Assembly (NCBI RefSeq): GCF_900114435.1
Contig: NZ_FOZK01000001.1
Location: forward strand, 1,116,001-1,180,000
Direction: 5' to 3'
From: Halomicrobium zhouii
GTDB lineage: Archaea > Halobacteriota > Halobacteria > Halobacteriales > Haloarculaceae
DNA: 64,000 nucleotides
Positions 36,483 through 45,854 of the stretch are shown piece after piece. The notes below the pieces were generated by a model that saw nothing but the letters and a program-made list of their open reading frames with translations, had not been told where the DNA came from and did not search any database. Made by a program: the position numbers and the translations under genes. The number at the start of each line of letters is the position of its first letter. The stretch's first letter is position 1.

Positions 36483-38491
36483 ACCGGTCCGGGCTGCTGG
36501 CCGTCGCGGGCGTCCTCGCGTTCGGCCTCGGCCTCGCGACGCTGGCGGTCCCCGGACTGGTCGCACTCGGGGCCGAAGGCGCCGTCCTCGTCGTGGTCGG
36601 AGTGCTCGCGCTCGTCCAGCTCGTGCGCGTCGCCCGAGCCCGCTATCGGGGACAGAACCGGCGAGCGGGAACCGCCGACCCCGAATTATCGGCGGACGTC
36701 GAGTCCCCGGGCGCGGACCTGGGTGCGGTGCTCGACGCGTTCGACGCAGACGGCTACCGGTACGCCCAGGGCGGCCGCCGTCGGTCGCAGCTGCGGCGGG
36801 TGGCGGTCGAGGCGCTGACGCGGTCAGACGACTGTTCGGAAGCCGAGGCCCGCGAACGGATCGCGACCGGGACCTGGACCGACGACCCGGTCGCCGCCGC
36901 CTTCCTCGCCGACGACGACGGAGACGACGTTCCCCGCCTGTCCCAGCTCGGGTCCCGTCTCAGGTCCCACCTGCGGTCTCGACTCACCGCCGAGTCTGCC
37001 TATCAGCGGCGGATTCGGCGGACGATCGACGCTATCGCGGCCGTGGCAGGGATTTCGTCCGGGCCAGCGGCGACGACGGACAGCGCCGCCGAGTCGCGGT
37101 CGCGTCTGGCGGGCCTGCGGCGTCGTCTCACGGGTGACGTGGGGACGGATGACGTCGAGACGGGCGACGTCGAGACGGGAGACCCGCCGTCGGCGTGGGG
37201 CGACGTCGGCGAGTCCAGGCGTCGGTCGACCGGGCACTGGCGCGGGGTCAGTGCCGTCGCGCTCGCCGGCATCGCCGTCGGCGTCCTGGCGGAACAGGCG
37301 ACGGCCCTCCTCGTCGGCGTCGTCGGGATCAGCTACGCGGCCTACGCGCGTTCGACCACGGCGCCCTCGCCGACGCTCTCGGTCGAGCGAACGCTCTCGG
37401 TCGAGACCCCGTCGCCCGGCGAGTCGGTCACGGTGACCGTCTCGGTGACCAACGACGGCGACCGGGCGCTCCCGGACCTCCGGCTCGTCGACGGCGTCCC
37501 GCCGGCGCTGTCGGTGGTCGACGGCTCACCGAGGCTGGGGACGGCCCTGCGGGCCGGCGAGACGGCGTCGTACGAGTACGCCGTCGAGGCCAGCCGGGGG
37601 AACCACGCGTTCGAACCGGTCCACGTGGTCGCTCGCAACCTCGCGGGGACCGCCGAACGCGAGCGGACGGTCTCGCCGGGCGGGACGACGACTATCCGGT
37701 GCGTCCCGCCGCTCGAACCGGTCGAGACGGCAGTCCCCGTCCGCAGGCAACCGACGGGGCTCACTGGCCGGGCGAAGACCGACGTCGGCGGCGAGGGGAC
37801 GGAGTTCTTCGCGACGCGGCCCTATCGCCCGGGCGACCCGCTGCACCGGATCGACTGGAACCGGCGGGCGAAGAGCGGCGACCTCGCGACGCTCGAACTC
37901 CGCGAGGAGCGGTCCGTGACCGTCGTCCTCGTCGTCGACGCGTCGGACGGCGCCGCCGTGGGTCCGGAGCCGCGGGGATCGACCGCGATCGACCGGTCCG
38001 TCGACGGGGCCCGACGGGCGTTCAGCGCGCTGCTCGACGACGGGAATCGCGTCGGCGTCGCGGCACTCGCCGACGACGACTGCTGGATCCCGCCGGGGGC
38101 CGGCGAGGTCCACCGAACCCGCGTGCGCGAACTGCTGGCCACCGATCCCGCGTTCACGCCAGGGGGACGGCCGCCGTCACCGTCGTTCTACGCCTGGTTC
38201 TCGCGACTGCGGAGCCGGCTGCCGGGCGACGCGCAGGTCGTCCTGTTCTCGCCGCTCTGTTCGGACGCCGCCGTCCTCGCGGCGACGCGACTCGAAGCGC
38301 ACGGTTACCCGGTGACGGTCGTGAGCCCGGACCCGACCAGTCGGCGGACCACGGGGAACCGACTCGCCGCGGTCGTCCGGCGGTTCCGGACGGCCGACCT
38401 CCGCTCGGGCGGCGTTCCGGTCGTCGACTGGGACTGGGAGGACCCGCTCGCGGTGGCGCTGGCTCGTTCGACCCGGCGGTGGTCGCGATGA
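36479..38491 (+). CDS. DUF58 domain membrane protein
   Basis: 670 residues from GTG 36479, overlapping the stop of the DUF4129 gene. An N-terminal hydrophobic pair (about 5-50) and a second pair (about 255-290) flank an acidic middle. The extracytoplasmic beta domain with TVSVTNDGDRALPDLRLVD is followed by the DUF58 signature (RPYRPGDPLHRIDWNRRAKSGDLATLE) near residue 450 and a VWA-like fold VVLVVDASDGA. In other organisms DUF58 proteins work with a MoxR AAA+ ATPase; none is seen here. Coupled to the next gene (ATGA). Confidence 0.9.
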   Translation: MNRSGLLAVAGVLAFGLGLATLAVPGLVALGAEGAVLVVVGVLALVQLVRVARARYRGQNRRAGTADPELSADVESPGADLGAVLDAFDADGYRYAQGGRRRSQLRRVAVEALTRSDDCSEAEARERIATGTWTDDPVAAAFLADDDGDDVPRLSQLGSRLRSHLRSRLTAESAYQRRIRRTIDAIAAVAGISSGPAATTDSAAESRSRLAGLRRRLTGDVGTDDVETGDVETGDPPSAWGDVGESRRRSTGHWRGVSAVALAGIAVGVLAEQATALLVGVVGISYAAYARSTTAPSPTLSVERTLSVETPSPGESVTVTVSVTNDGDRALPDLRLVDGVPPALSVVDGSPRLGTALRAGETASYEYAVEASRGNHAFEPVHVVARNLAGTAERERTVSPGGTTTIRCVPPLEPVETAVPVRRQPTGLTGRAKTDVGGEGTEFFATRPYRPGDPLHRIDWNRRAKSGDLATLELREERSVTVVLVVDASDGAAVGPEPRGSTAIDRSVDGARRAFSALLDDGNRVGVAALADDDCWIPPGAGEVHRTRVRELLATDPAFTPGGRPPSPSFYAWFSRLRSRLPGDAQVVLFSPLCSDAAVLAATRLEAHGYPVTVVSPDPTSRRTTGNRLAAVVRRFRTADLRSGGVPVVDWDWEDPLAVALARSTRRWSR

Positions 38492-38994
38492 CGGGCGTCG
38501 ACCGACGTCCGACGCTGCCGAGTAGCGTCGTCGCCGTCGCCGCCGCGATTCTCGCCTTCCTCATGAGCGGACCGTACGACTGGGTCGCGCTCGCGGCGAG
38601 CGGCCTCGGCGTCGCCCTCGTCGCCGGCGGCGTCCTCACCGGGCGGCACGCCCCGGTGACGGCCGGCAGCGCGGGACTGATCGTCGGCGTCCTCGCGGCC
38701 GCGGTGGCGAACACGCCGCCGCTGTTCGTCCTCGGCGGGGCAGTCGCCGCCGTGGTGGCCTGGGACGCCGGCGGAACGGCGATCGACCTCGGGAACCAGC
38801 TCGGGCGGGGGGCCGGGACGACCAGGCTGGAACTGGTCCACGTCGGATCGACGGCGCTCGTCGGGGCCGTGACTGCCGTCGGGAGCCTGGCGCTGTACCG
38901 GACGGCCCTCGGTCGAGCGTCGGTGGCCGTCCCGATGCTCCTCGTGATCGCTGCGCTGTGTATCGCCGTGGCGCTGACGGTCAGTGGCGAATGA
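38488..38994 (+). CDS. Small multi-TM membrane protein of the DUF4129-DUF58 operon
   Basis: 168 residues, five or so hydrophobic segments and almost no loops; corresponds to the short membrane protein (DUF7519 type) that follows DUF58 in haloarchaeal operons. The ATG overlaps the DUF58 stop (ATGA). It ends 107 bp before the ilvD start. No enzymatic motif. Confidence 0.8.
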   Translation: MTGVDRRPTLPSSVVAVAAAILAFLMSGPYDWVALAASGLGVALVAGGVLTGRHAPVTAGSAGLIVGVLAAAVANTPPLFVLGGAVAAVVAWDAGGTAIDLGNQLGRGAGTTRLELVHVGSTALVGAVTAVGSLALYRTALGRASVAVPMLLVIAALCIAVALTVSGE

Positions 38995-39101
38995 GCCACT
39001 GCCGGGCCGTTTCCGGCGTCGTCCGTCGTCGCGCGCCCGACGTGGGGACGACGAACACGGTAGTCCGTGTGCTTAAGGCCCGGCGTCACACACTTCCGGG
39101 C

Positions 39102-40829
39102 ATGAGTCAGCAGGAACGCAAACGGCGTCCCGAGAAGGACGAGGACCTCCCGAGTTCAGAGGTCACCGAAGGGACCGAGCGGGCGCCCCACCGGGCGATG
39201 TTCCGCGCGATGGGGTACGACGACGAGGACCTGTCTTCGCCGATGGTCGGCGTCGCGAACCCGGCGGCGGACATCACACCGTGTAACGTCCACCTCGACG
39301 ACCTGGCGGCATCTGCCTACGACGGCATCGACGACGCGGGCGGGATGCCCATCGAGTTCGGGACGATCACTATCTCCGACGCCATCTCCATGGGGACCGA
39401 AGGGATGAAGGCCTCACTCATCTCCCGCGAGATCATCGCCGACTCCGTCGAACTCGTCTCCTTCGGCGAGCGCATGGACGGCCTGGTCACCATCGGCGGT
39501 TGCGACAAGAACATGCCCGGGATGATGATGGCCGCCATCCGGACGGACCTCCCGAGCGTCTTCCTCTACGGCGGATCGATCATGCCCGGCGAGCACGACG
39601 GTCGCGAGATCACCGTCCAGAACGTCTTCGAGGGCGTCGGCTCGGTCGCCACGGGCGACATGAGCGAGGACGAACTCGACGAGATGGAGCGCAACGCCTG
39701 CCCCGGCGCCGGTTCGTGCGGCGGGATGTTCACCGCCAACACCATGTCCTCCATCGCGGAGGCGCTGGGCTTCTCACCGCTCGGTGCGGCCTCGCCACCG
39801 GCCGAGCACGAGGAGCGCTACGAAGAGGCCGAGCGCGCCGGCCGCCTCGCCGTCGAGGTCGTGAACGAGCGCCGCCGACCCTCGGACTTCCTCTCGAAGG
39901 AGTCCTTCGAGAACGCCATCGCGCTGCAGGTCGCCATCGGTGGGTCGACCAACGCCGTGCTCCACCTGCTCGCACTCGCTGCCGAGGCCGGTATCGACCT
40001 CGACATCGAGGAGTTCAACGAGATCAGCAAGCGGACGCCGAAGATCGCCGATCTCCAGCCCGGCGGCACGCGCGTCATGAACGACCTCCACGAGGTCGGC
40101 GGCGTTCCGGTCGTCCTCAAAGAGCTCCACGACGCGGGCCTGCTCCACGGTGACGCGCTCACCGTCACGGGCAACACCATCGCCGAGGAACTCGAAGCGG
40201 CCGATCCGCCGGCCATCGCGGACCTCGACGCGGACTTCCTCTACACGATCGACGAGCCCAAGAACGAGCAGGGGGCCATCCGCATCCTCTCCGGTAACCT
40301 CGCGCCCGACGGCGCGGTCATCAAGATCACCGGCCACGACCACCTCTATCACGAGGGTCCCGTCCGTGTGTTCGAACGCGAGGAGAACGCCATGCAGTAC
40401 GTCCAGGAAGAGGGCGTCGAGGCCGGCGACGTCATCGTCATCCGCAACGAGGGGCCCCAGGGCGGCCCGGGGATGCGCGAGATGCTCGGCGTCACCTCCG
40501 CCGCGGCGGGCCAGGGCCACGCCGAAGACGTCGCGCTGGTCACGGACGGCCGCTTCTCCGGCGCGACCCGCGGGTTCTCCATCGGCCACGTCGCGCCCGA
40601 GGCATTCGCCGGCGGCCCCATCGCCGCGCTGGAAGACGGCGACGTGATCACCATCGACATCGACGAACTGGAACTCTCGGTGGACCTCACCGACGAGGAA
40701 ATCGAGGACCGCCTCGAGGACCACGACCCCGAACCGAACTACGAGAGCGGCGTGCTGGCGAAGTACCACCGCGACTTCGGTTCGGCGTCGAACGGTGCGG
40801 TGACGAATCCCGGCGCGAAGTGGGATTGA
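39102..40829 (+). CDS. ilvD: Dihydroxy-acid dehydratase
   Basis: 575 residues from ATG 39102 (a longer open frame to 38958 covers the intergenic region). Fe-S ligands are present in the expected places: Cys61 in TPCNVH, Cys134 in GGCDKNMPG and Cys206 in [11 protein letters not shown]. The enzyme dehydrates dihydroxy-isovalerate and dihydroxy-methylvalerate to the keto acids of valine and isoleucine, using an Fe-S cluster and Mg. A TATA-like GCTTAAGG sits about 28 bp before the ATG. A perfect 8-bp hairpin directly after the stop begins a hairpin-rich region. Confidence 0.96.
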   Translation: MSQQERKRRPEKDEDLPSSEVTEGTERAPHRAMFRAMGYDDEDLSSPMVGVANPAADITPCNVHLDDLAASAYDGIDDAGGMPIEFGTITISDAISMGTEGMKASLISREIIADSVELVSFGERMDGLVTIGGCDKNMPGMMMAAIRTDLPSVFLYGGSIMPGEHDGREITVQNVFEGVGSVATGDMSEDELDEMERNACPGAGSCGGMFTANTMSSIAEALGFSPLGAASPPAEHEERYEEAERAGRLAVEVVNERRRPSDFLSKESFENAIALQVAIGGSTNAVLHLLALAAEAGIDLDIEEFNEISKRTPKIADLQPGGTRVMNDLHEVGGVPVVLKELHDAGLLHGDALTVTGNTIAEELEAADPPAIADLDADFLYTIDEPKNEQGAIRILSGNLAPDGAVIKITGHDHLYHEGPVRVFEREENAMQYVQEEGVEAGDVIVIRNEGPQGGPGMREMLGVTSAAAGQGHAEDVALVTDGRFSGATRGFSIGHVAPEAFAGGPIAALEDGDVITIDIDELELSVDLTDEEIEDRLEDHDPEPNYESGVLAKYHRDFGSASNGAVTNPGAKWD

Positions 40830-41041
40830 GTACCGCCGCAAGGCGGTACGAAAGCCGGTAGACGAACGCAGTGAGTCTATCGGAAGTGAGAAAATCCGTC
40901 AGGATTTTCGAAGGTCGAAAATCTCGTTTCACTCGATTTTCGGGAGTGAGAGATGTCGAAGACGTCTCGAACGCCGGTAGACGAGCGGAGCGAGTTTGTC
41001 GGAAGTGAGCAGAGACGTAGTCTCTGCGAGGGTCGAAAATC
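40830..41041. repeat. Chain of hairpin modules downstream of ilvD
   Basis: Begins with a perfect 8-bp stem (GTACCGCC, GCAA loop, GGCGGTAC; 40830-40849). Two related modules follow (40856-40925 and 40975-41041). Each has a TAGAC stem around GAACGCAGTGA or GAGCGGAGCGA, then CGGAAGTGAG, then a second hairpin of unrelated sequence: AAAATCC / GGATTTT in the first, GCAGAGAC / GTCTCTGC in the second. Both end GGTCGAAAATC. A third, similar hairpin (GAAAATC / GATTTTC) lies between. The remaining 41042-41306 shows no gene. Confidence 0.8.
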
Positions 41042-41306
41042 GAGCAGAAGCTCCCTCTCGAGGTTCGTGTTCAGGCGCGGCAGTAGCACCTCCCGAACCC
41101 TCGCCTCCCCACCACGTTCGCCAGAAGTGAGTACCTGGTACGTATCTGATCTCCAGTATGCACTGTGATGGCTTGACGTGGACGGTACAGTTTTGTAAAA
41201 CTGGTAGAGACGGTGTGTAGATGCCTCGAACGTGGAGACGACACGCTGACATCTCCGCACGGGCCGCCGGTCGGCCCGTTTCAGTCACCAGGGAGGTGGT
41301 CCGCAG

Positions 41307-41912
41307 GTGAGGCCGCTGAATCGATGGTACGACTGGATCGAGGCGCGCTACAGCAAGCGGTCGCTGACGCGCGCCGTCGTCGTCCTCACCGTTGCGCTCC
41401 TGGCTACGCAGCTGGTGTTCGTCTGGTACTTCGGAAGCGTCGGCCTGTCACTTCGCGAGATAGGGTACGACGCCGACGACCGGACGGTCGTCATCGACGG
41501 CGACGACGAGGCCGCGTTCGCACGCGAGTACAGCCCCGACCACGAGGTGGGCTGGTGTCTCTACGGCGCAGTCAACGAGACCCACGTCCGTATCGACGAC
41601 GTGGTCCACGCGGATCCCCTCTCCAAGAGCGCCGACCGAATCGAGTTCACCTGCGTGGGCGAGACCGCGGACCAGGCGCTCGCCGGCGAGAACCCGCGGC
41701 TGATCGGGACGGTCCACAGCCACCCCTCGAAGGACGAGAGCGAACTCAGTCGCGTCGATACGATGACGTGGGGGCGGACGAGCCCCGTCGTGGAGGTGAT
41801 GGGGATCTATACCGAGGAAGACGGCGTCCAGTTTTTCACCGTGCGCAGCATGATCAGCCCCCTGGCGAAGGACGTACGTCGACCGAGCGCGTCGTTCCGG
41901 GCGAATCGGTGA
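41307..41912 (+). CDS. Membrane-anchored JAMM/MPN+ metalloprotease-like protein
   Basis: 201 residues from GTG 41307, with a GGGAGGTGG Shine-Dalgarno 8 nt before it (so a leadered mRNA). One transmembrane helix at about residues 22-44 anchors it; by charge the C-terminal domain should lie outside the cell. The JAMM motif is complete: Glu80 (DHEVGWCLYG), His137 and His139 (HSHP), Ser148 and Asp151 (SRVD). JAMM enzymes cleave isopeptide bonds, e.g. of SAMP proteins in haloarchaea, but those are cytosolic. Substrate unknown. Confidence 0.85.
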   Translation: MRPLNRWYDWIEARYSKRSLTRAVVVLTVALLATQLVFVWYFGSVGLSLREIGYDADDRTVVIDGDDEAAFAREYSPDHEVGWCLYGAVNETHVRIDDVVHADPLSKSADRIEFTCVGETADQALAGENPRLIGTVHSHPSKDESELSRVDTMTWGRTSPVVEVMGIYTEEDGVQFFTVRSMISPLAKDVRRPSASFRANR

Positions 41913-41962
41913 CTGATGGGCAGAGCACAACGTTGACATAGGAGACTCACCGACCCGAACGT

Positions 41963-42208
41963 ATGCCCAAGACCGAAGTCGACCTGCCGGACCGCATCGA
42001 CAGCGACATCTCGCGACTCGTCGAGCAGGGCGAGTTCCTCAACCGCGAGCAGGCCTACGAAGAGCTTCTGAAGATGGGAATCTCGGCGTACGGGCCCGCC
42101 GAGGAACCCGGCGAGGAACCCGGCGAGAACCTGTTCGACCAGCGCGTCAACGAGCAACAGGACCCCGCCGCCCGCCAGGACGAACCGGACGACGACTACG
42201 GGTTCTGA
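41963..42208 (+). CDS. Small ribbon-helix-helix-like protein (DUF7120 type)
   Basis: 81 residues. The first 45 residues (TEVDLPDRIDSDISRLVEQG) fit a CopG/RHH-like fold of the haloarchaeal DUF7120 group, so DNA binding is plausible. A 12-bp exact duplication encodes EEPGEEPG near residue 47-54. The acidic tail ends DDDYGF. It follows the JAMM gene by 50 bp. Confidence 0.75.
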   Translation: MPKTEVDLPDRIDSDISRLVEQGEFLNREQAYEELLKMGISAYGPAEEPGEEPGENLFDQRVNEQQDPAARQDEPDDDYGF

Positions 42209-42240
42209 CTGCGTTTCTCTCTCCGCGGATCCCTGCTCCA

Positions 42241-42300
42241 GTCGTCGCTCGACCCTACTCCCGTCGTCGCTTGACCCTACTCCCGTCGTCGCTCGATGGG
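42241..42300. repeat. 22-bp tandem repeats over the 3' end of the arylsulfotransferase-like gene
   Basis: GTCGTCGCTCGACCCTACTC-type units at 42241 and 42263 (one mismatch) and a partial unit at 42285. The gene's stop codon (42277-42279, minus strand) lies in the middle unit and each full unit keeps a stop in the same place. Confidence 0.85.
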
Positions 42301-43632
42301 GGACCGGAGGCGGAAGCCTCGCCACCGCAGTTCGGCGCCGGCCCAGACCATGCCTGCGACCAGGAGGACACCCGTCGCCGCGAGTTCACGGATTCCGAAC
42401 CAGGGCGGCAACACGTACAGTAGCCCGTTGAGGAGGATGCTCGGGACGACTCCCTCCAGCGCGCCGATCGACCCCGCCGGGACGTCGCGCGGCTCCGGGA
42501 CCGACTCCCGAGCCGAGGTGTCCTGGGCCGTCTCGCCAGGGAGGCCGAGTTCCCTCGCCGTCTCGATGCCGTCGCGGTCCGCGGGGACGCCGAAGCGCTC
42601 GACGTCGTAGGCGCCCTTCATCTCGACCTGCCAGACGATCTCGCCCTCGGTGTCGAGTTCGAAGACGCGACCGCCGTTGGAGTCGACGACCATCGTGTGC
42701 CCGTTCGGGAGCCGGTCGGCGTCGCGGGGCCACCGGAGGTCCAGGTCCGACCACTCCCAGGTCTCCTTCCAGTCACCCCCGTCGGTCCGTTCGTACTCGA
42801 CGAGGCGGTTGTTCTCCGAGTCCGCGACGAGCACGGCCGGGCCACCGCCCGACGCCGGGATGTAGTCGGGGTTGTGCTGCTCGTGCAGGGTCGCGTGGTC
42901 GCCGTCGGCTCCGAGCGTCCAGTTTTCCTGGAGGCCGTCCTCTCGGTCGAGGAAGACCACCTGGTCGTGGTTGCGCAGGCTGACCATGAGCCGGCCGTCG
43001 GGCAGGGCCTCGACGTCGTTGAGGTGCGTCCAGTCGCCCGGGTAGACGCCGCCGCTAGAGAGGTTATAGTCGGTCTGGGCCTCCCACTCCCAGTCGATGA
43101 CGCCCGTCTCCGTGTCGACGACGAACACCCGGTCGAAGGCGATGTCCCCGACGGCGATGCGCTCGCCGTCGTCGTCCAGCAACGCGATGGCGTGCCACTG
43201 GTTCCGGTCCCGCGGGTTCGTCCGCTCGTGGAGCACCTCGCGCTCGCCGGTCGTGAGGTTCACCCGCTCGATCACGTTCCGGTTGCACGGCTCCGTCGCG
43301 TGGCACTGCTCGCGGTTCAGGTGCTCGGTCGCCACGTAGACGACGGAGTTCGTGCCAGGCACCCGCTCGACCTCGTTGTAGAAGGCGTACTCGTCGTCGT
43401 AGTAGGCGACGGTCCCGTCCGGCGCGAACGCGACGAGGAAGTTGTTCCCGTGCTGGCTGGTGGTGATCACCGTCGTCTCTCCGGGCGGGTCGACGGCCCG
43501 CTCGCCCTCCTCGAAGGCCGCCGCCGGGTCCGAGGCCGTCGCGTCGGCGGTGAGCATCGCGTTCCCGACAGTTGCGATCGCGGCGAGGACGAGGACCGCA
43601 AATCCGAGCCGAAGGAGGAGCCGAGTGTTCAC
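42277..43632 (-). CDS. Arylsulfotransferase (ASST)-family beta-propeller protein
   Basis: 451 residues from GTG 43632. A signal-anchor helix (about 8-28) starts the protein, and a second hydrophobic segment near residues 400-430 would leave the propeller outside the membrane. Repeated beta units with HAIALLDDDG, GDWTHLNDVEALPDGRLMVSLRNHDQVVFLD and WPRDADRLPNGHTMVVDSNGGRVFELD match the arylsulfotransferase-type propeller. Catalytic His candidates are present but the activity in archaea is not established. The 3' end carries 22-bp tandem repeats. Confidence 0.82.
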   Translation of the reverse strand: MNTRLLLRLGFAVLVLAAIATVGNAMLTADATASDPAAAFEEGERAVDPPGETTVITTSQHGNNFLVAFAPDGTVAYYDDEYAFYNEVERVPGTNSVVYVATEHLNREQCHATEPCNRNVIERVNLTTGEREVLHERTNPRDRNQWHAIALLDDDGERIAVGDIAFDRVFVVDTETGVIDWEWEAQTDYNLSSGGVYPGDWTHLNDVEALPDGRLMVSLRNHDQVVFLDREDGLQENWTLGADGDHATLHEQHNPDYIPASGGGPAVLVADSENNRLVEYERTDGGDWKETWEWSDLDLRWPRDADRLPNGHTMVVDSNGGRVFELDTEGEIVWQVEMKGAYDVERFGVPADRDGIETARELGLPGETAQDTSARESVPEPRDVPAGSIGALEGVVPSILLNGLLYVLPPWFGIRELAATGVLLVAGMVWAGAELRWRGFRLRSPIERRRE

Positions 43633-43754
43633 GATATGCGAGTCTATCTTTGTGGATGGGTCTCAATAACCGTATCGGCGCGACGGCTGCCCGTCACGGA
43701 CCCCTGGTGTGTGCGAAACTTGTTTGTGAATGACTATCGTACATTTCGACAGGC

Positions 43755-44042
43755 ATGGAGCGCGGTGCGACCTGGGAACGCGAAGCCGTCCGCGATCAGT
43801 GGAAGGCCCTGGAAGCGCGGCGTCGCGACGCGAACCAGTTCCTGCTCGGCGTCGCCGCGACGGTCGCGGGCCTGCTCTCCCTGTTGCTCGCGCTCGCTCG
43901 CGAGGCGTGTGGATTCACGATCGGTGGTGCAGCCGGAGAGTGTTCGGCCGTGATTCCGCCGACGGCGATGCTCTTCTTCTGGCTGTTCGGCGCTCTCGTG
44001 TTCGTATTCGGGCTTCGGCTCTGCTGGCGCGCAAGTCGGTGA
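43755..44042 (+). CDS. Small two-TM membrane protein
   Basis: 95 residues from ATG 43755. An N-terminal basic/acidic helix (about 1-28) leads to transmembrane segments at about 30-48 and 67-90, with two Cys in the loop between (CGF and GEC) that could pair. No motif to name. Start of the accessory stretch. Confidence 0.65.
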   Translation: MERGATWEREAVRDQWKALEARRRDANQFLLGVAATVAGLLSLLLALAREACGFTIGGAAGECSAVIPPTAMLFFWLFGALVFVFGLRLCWRASR

Positions 44043-44247
44043 CGGACGACCTCCCGCTGCCCCGGCCTACTACTGACGCGTTCAGTCTACGTTGCACCAC
44101 CCCGGCGTACTGGATAGTACAGCCCCACGGCTCGCTCGCGGATGGCGAGCGTGCGCCAGCCATGGGCAATCGCCGGACAGCACCCGGAGGAGTAGATATA
44201 TATGACGCGCGACGTGCGCGAAACGTCGCTTCGAGAAGGTCAGAATA

Positions 44248-44640
44248 ATGGTCTCGAAAAATCGGAGTCACCGCGCGAACCACTACGGAACGCTGGCCGA
44301 ACGAAAGGCGGCCGAGCGGTACCGGCTCACGCTGGAGCGGTGCAGCTGGCACGATGCAAAGCGCGAGGATGGGTCGCCGATCGAAATCAAGGCTGCCATG
44401 TACGAACACGCCGACGGCCAGACGGGGAACTTCAAAATCTACGACAAGTACCACCAGAAGTTACGGCGAGCAAACGGGTGGTACGTATTCGTTCCCTACA
44501 GGCCGCGAGGACGTGGGATTCAAGTTATCGCAATGGAGATGCGTCACTCGTCGCGACTTCCACGGCTGGAGTGGCACGGAGGGGGGAGCCACCGAGACGC
44601 GCAGCAAGCGAAGATCGATATTAAAGAGATATTCAGTTGA
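44248..44640 (+). CDS. PD-(D/E)XK nuclease-like protein
   Basis: 130 residues. The segment SWHDAKREDGSPIEIKAAM has the spacing of a PD-(D/E)XK core: Asp (36 or 41), Glu46 and Lys48 in the IEIK strand, preceded by an AERKAAERY helix. GNFKIYDKYHQKL and WYVFVPY strands follow. I recognise this as a family seen in haloarchaeal mobile regions, but no member known to me is characterised. A DNA-cleaving role is an inference from the motif. An AT-rich TAGATATATATG 45 bp upstream is a likely promoter element. Confidence 0.65.
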   Translation: MVSKNRSHRANHYGTLAERKAAERYRLTLERCSWHDAKREDGSPIEIKAAMYEHADGQTGNFKIYDKYHQKLRRANGWYVFVPYRPRGRGIQVIAMEMRHSSRLPRLEWHGGGSHRDAQQAKIDIKEIFS

Positions 44641-44771
44641 TGATCTGGGACAACCACCACCAATCCTTAGAAAACGAGTTTGGTAGTTGCCTTACTGGAG
44701 ATGTGGGTTCCCTTTTCAAGAGGAATTTGAGCAAGAGATAATGCCTCAAAATCTGGCTTGTTGACCCCCTG

Positions 44772-44799
44772 AATATATTATATCTCACACTCAAAGTGT
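44772..44799 (+). promoter_or_regulatory. Strong TATA box and inverted repeat before the AT-rich membrane gene
   Basis: AATATATTATATC (44772-44784) lies about 30 bp before the GTG at 44808. ACACT and AGTGT (44787-44799, 3-nt spacer) form a perfect small palindrome between TATA box and start, a plausible operator. Confidence 0.55.
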
Positions 44800-44807
44800 A
44801 CTGAATC

Positions 44808-45719
44808 GTGTCTAACGAGTCAATTTCAACAATTCTCTTTGACTTTTCACGTCAAGATCAGATAGAGTTTGAAATTGCTTCATCGACCATTGTCTCTGCT
44901 GCTGCATTCGCTTTAGCACCTTCTGGGGTCAAAGGTAGTATTATCCAAGGGGCTGCAATGATACTACCAATAATCGCCATCTTTCATCTAAGTATACACA
45001 AATCAAGATTCACAGACGCGGAATCGTATATGAAACGGACTTATCGGATTGTGGAATTTCTGAGTATTGTCCTCCTATTCCATCTTGTAGATGTTTCAAT
45101 TTCCGCCCTTCAATCGCATATTCCTCTTCCCATAGGTGGTCCACTTACTTTTCTAATCTTCATTATAATTCTGACTCTCATTTTTATTCTATTTATTGAA
45201 GCTGTCTACAAAGCATACCGTCTCTACTGGGGAACCGCATTGTATACACATGCCTCTTCGGCTAATCAGAATCTCAAAAATCAGGATGACCCGGTGAGGG
45301 CGTTAGTGAACTTTGTAATCTATAATTTCGCCACTCAGCTTGCATATGTCTGTTTGAAAGATAGTATTCCAGACAGAGAGACGGAAGAACTCCAAGATCT
45401 TCGCGATTTCGTTGATGAAGTAGATGGTGTCATTGAATCTGGACAAGCTGACACCAGCGCCCTTCGGTTATTCTTGGCCGCTGCGGTCGTTGTCATCCCC
45501 GTTTTTTCCATAATTGCCTATATGATTTCAATAGTCACTATCCCATTCATAGATGTACTTATAATCATATTCACAATCAAGGTCGCGAAGCATAATATAG
45601 AGGTCCCTGCCTTGATATTTGGAACACTTTCCTACCCCAATTTTATTCAAACGAATTTGAGAAGTCTGCTAACAATTTCTTTCTATACTGTCAGCATATA
45701 TTGGCTCTTTTTCAGTTAA
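44808..45719 (+). CDS. AT-rich multi-TM membrane protein of unknown family
   Basis: 303 residues from GTG 44808. Base composition is strikingly lower in GC than every neighbour, with A/T-ending codons, Ile-rich membrane segments (about 44-63, 83-103, 113-140, 221-243, 246-265, 287-303) and a soluble charged stretch near 145-215. It is not recognisably a transporter. Low GC marks recent transfer, perhaps from a virus or plasmid, or from a square-archaeon-like low-GC lineage. A strong leaderless promoter precedes it. Confidence 0.75.
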   Translation: MSNESISTILFDFSRQDQIEFEIASSTIVSAAAFALAPSGVKGSIIQGAAMILPIIAIFHLSIHKSRFTDAESYMKRTYRIVEFLSIVLLFHLVDVSISALQSHIPLPIGGPLTFLIFIIILTLIFILFIEAVYKAYRLYWGTALYTHASSANQNLKNQDDPVRALVNFVIYNFATQLAYVCLKDSIPDRETEELQDLRDFVDEVDGVIESGQADTSALRLFLAAAVVVIPVFSIIAYMISIVTIPFIDVLIIIFTIKVAKHNIEVPALIFGTLSYPNFIQTNLRSLLTISFYTVSIYWLFFS

Positions 45720-45854
45720 TCCTTGAAGCTGCCAGAAATCCCTTACCAATATCGAGCACCACGAGTTCTTTCCTTCCCTTGGCGGATCGGGTCGGGCGGA
45801 AGCTGGGCGGTGTATTTTGATGATGTGGCCTTAGCCATACCCCTAATGCAGAAT

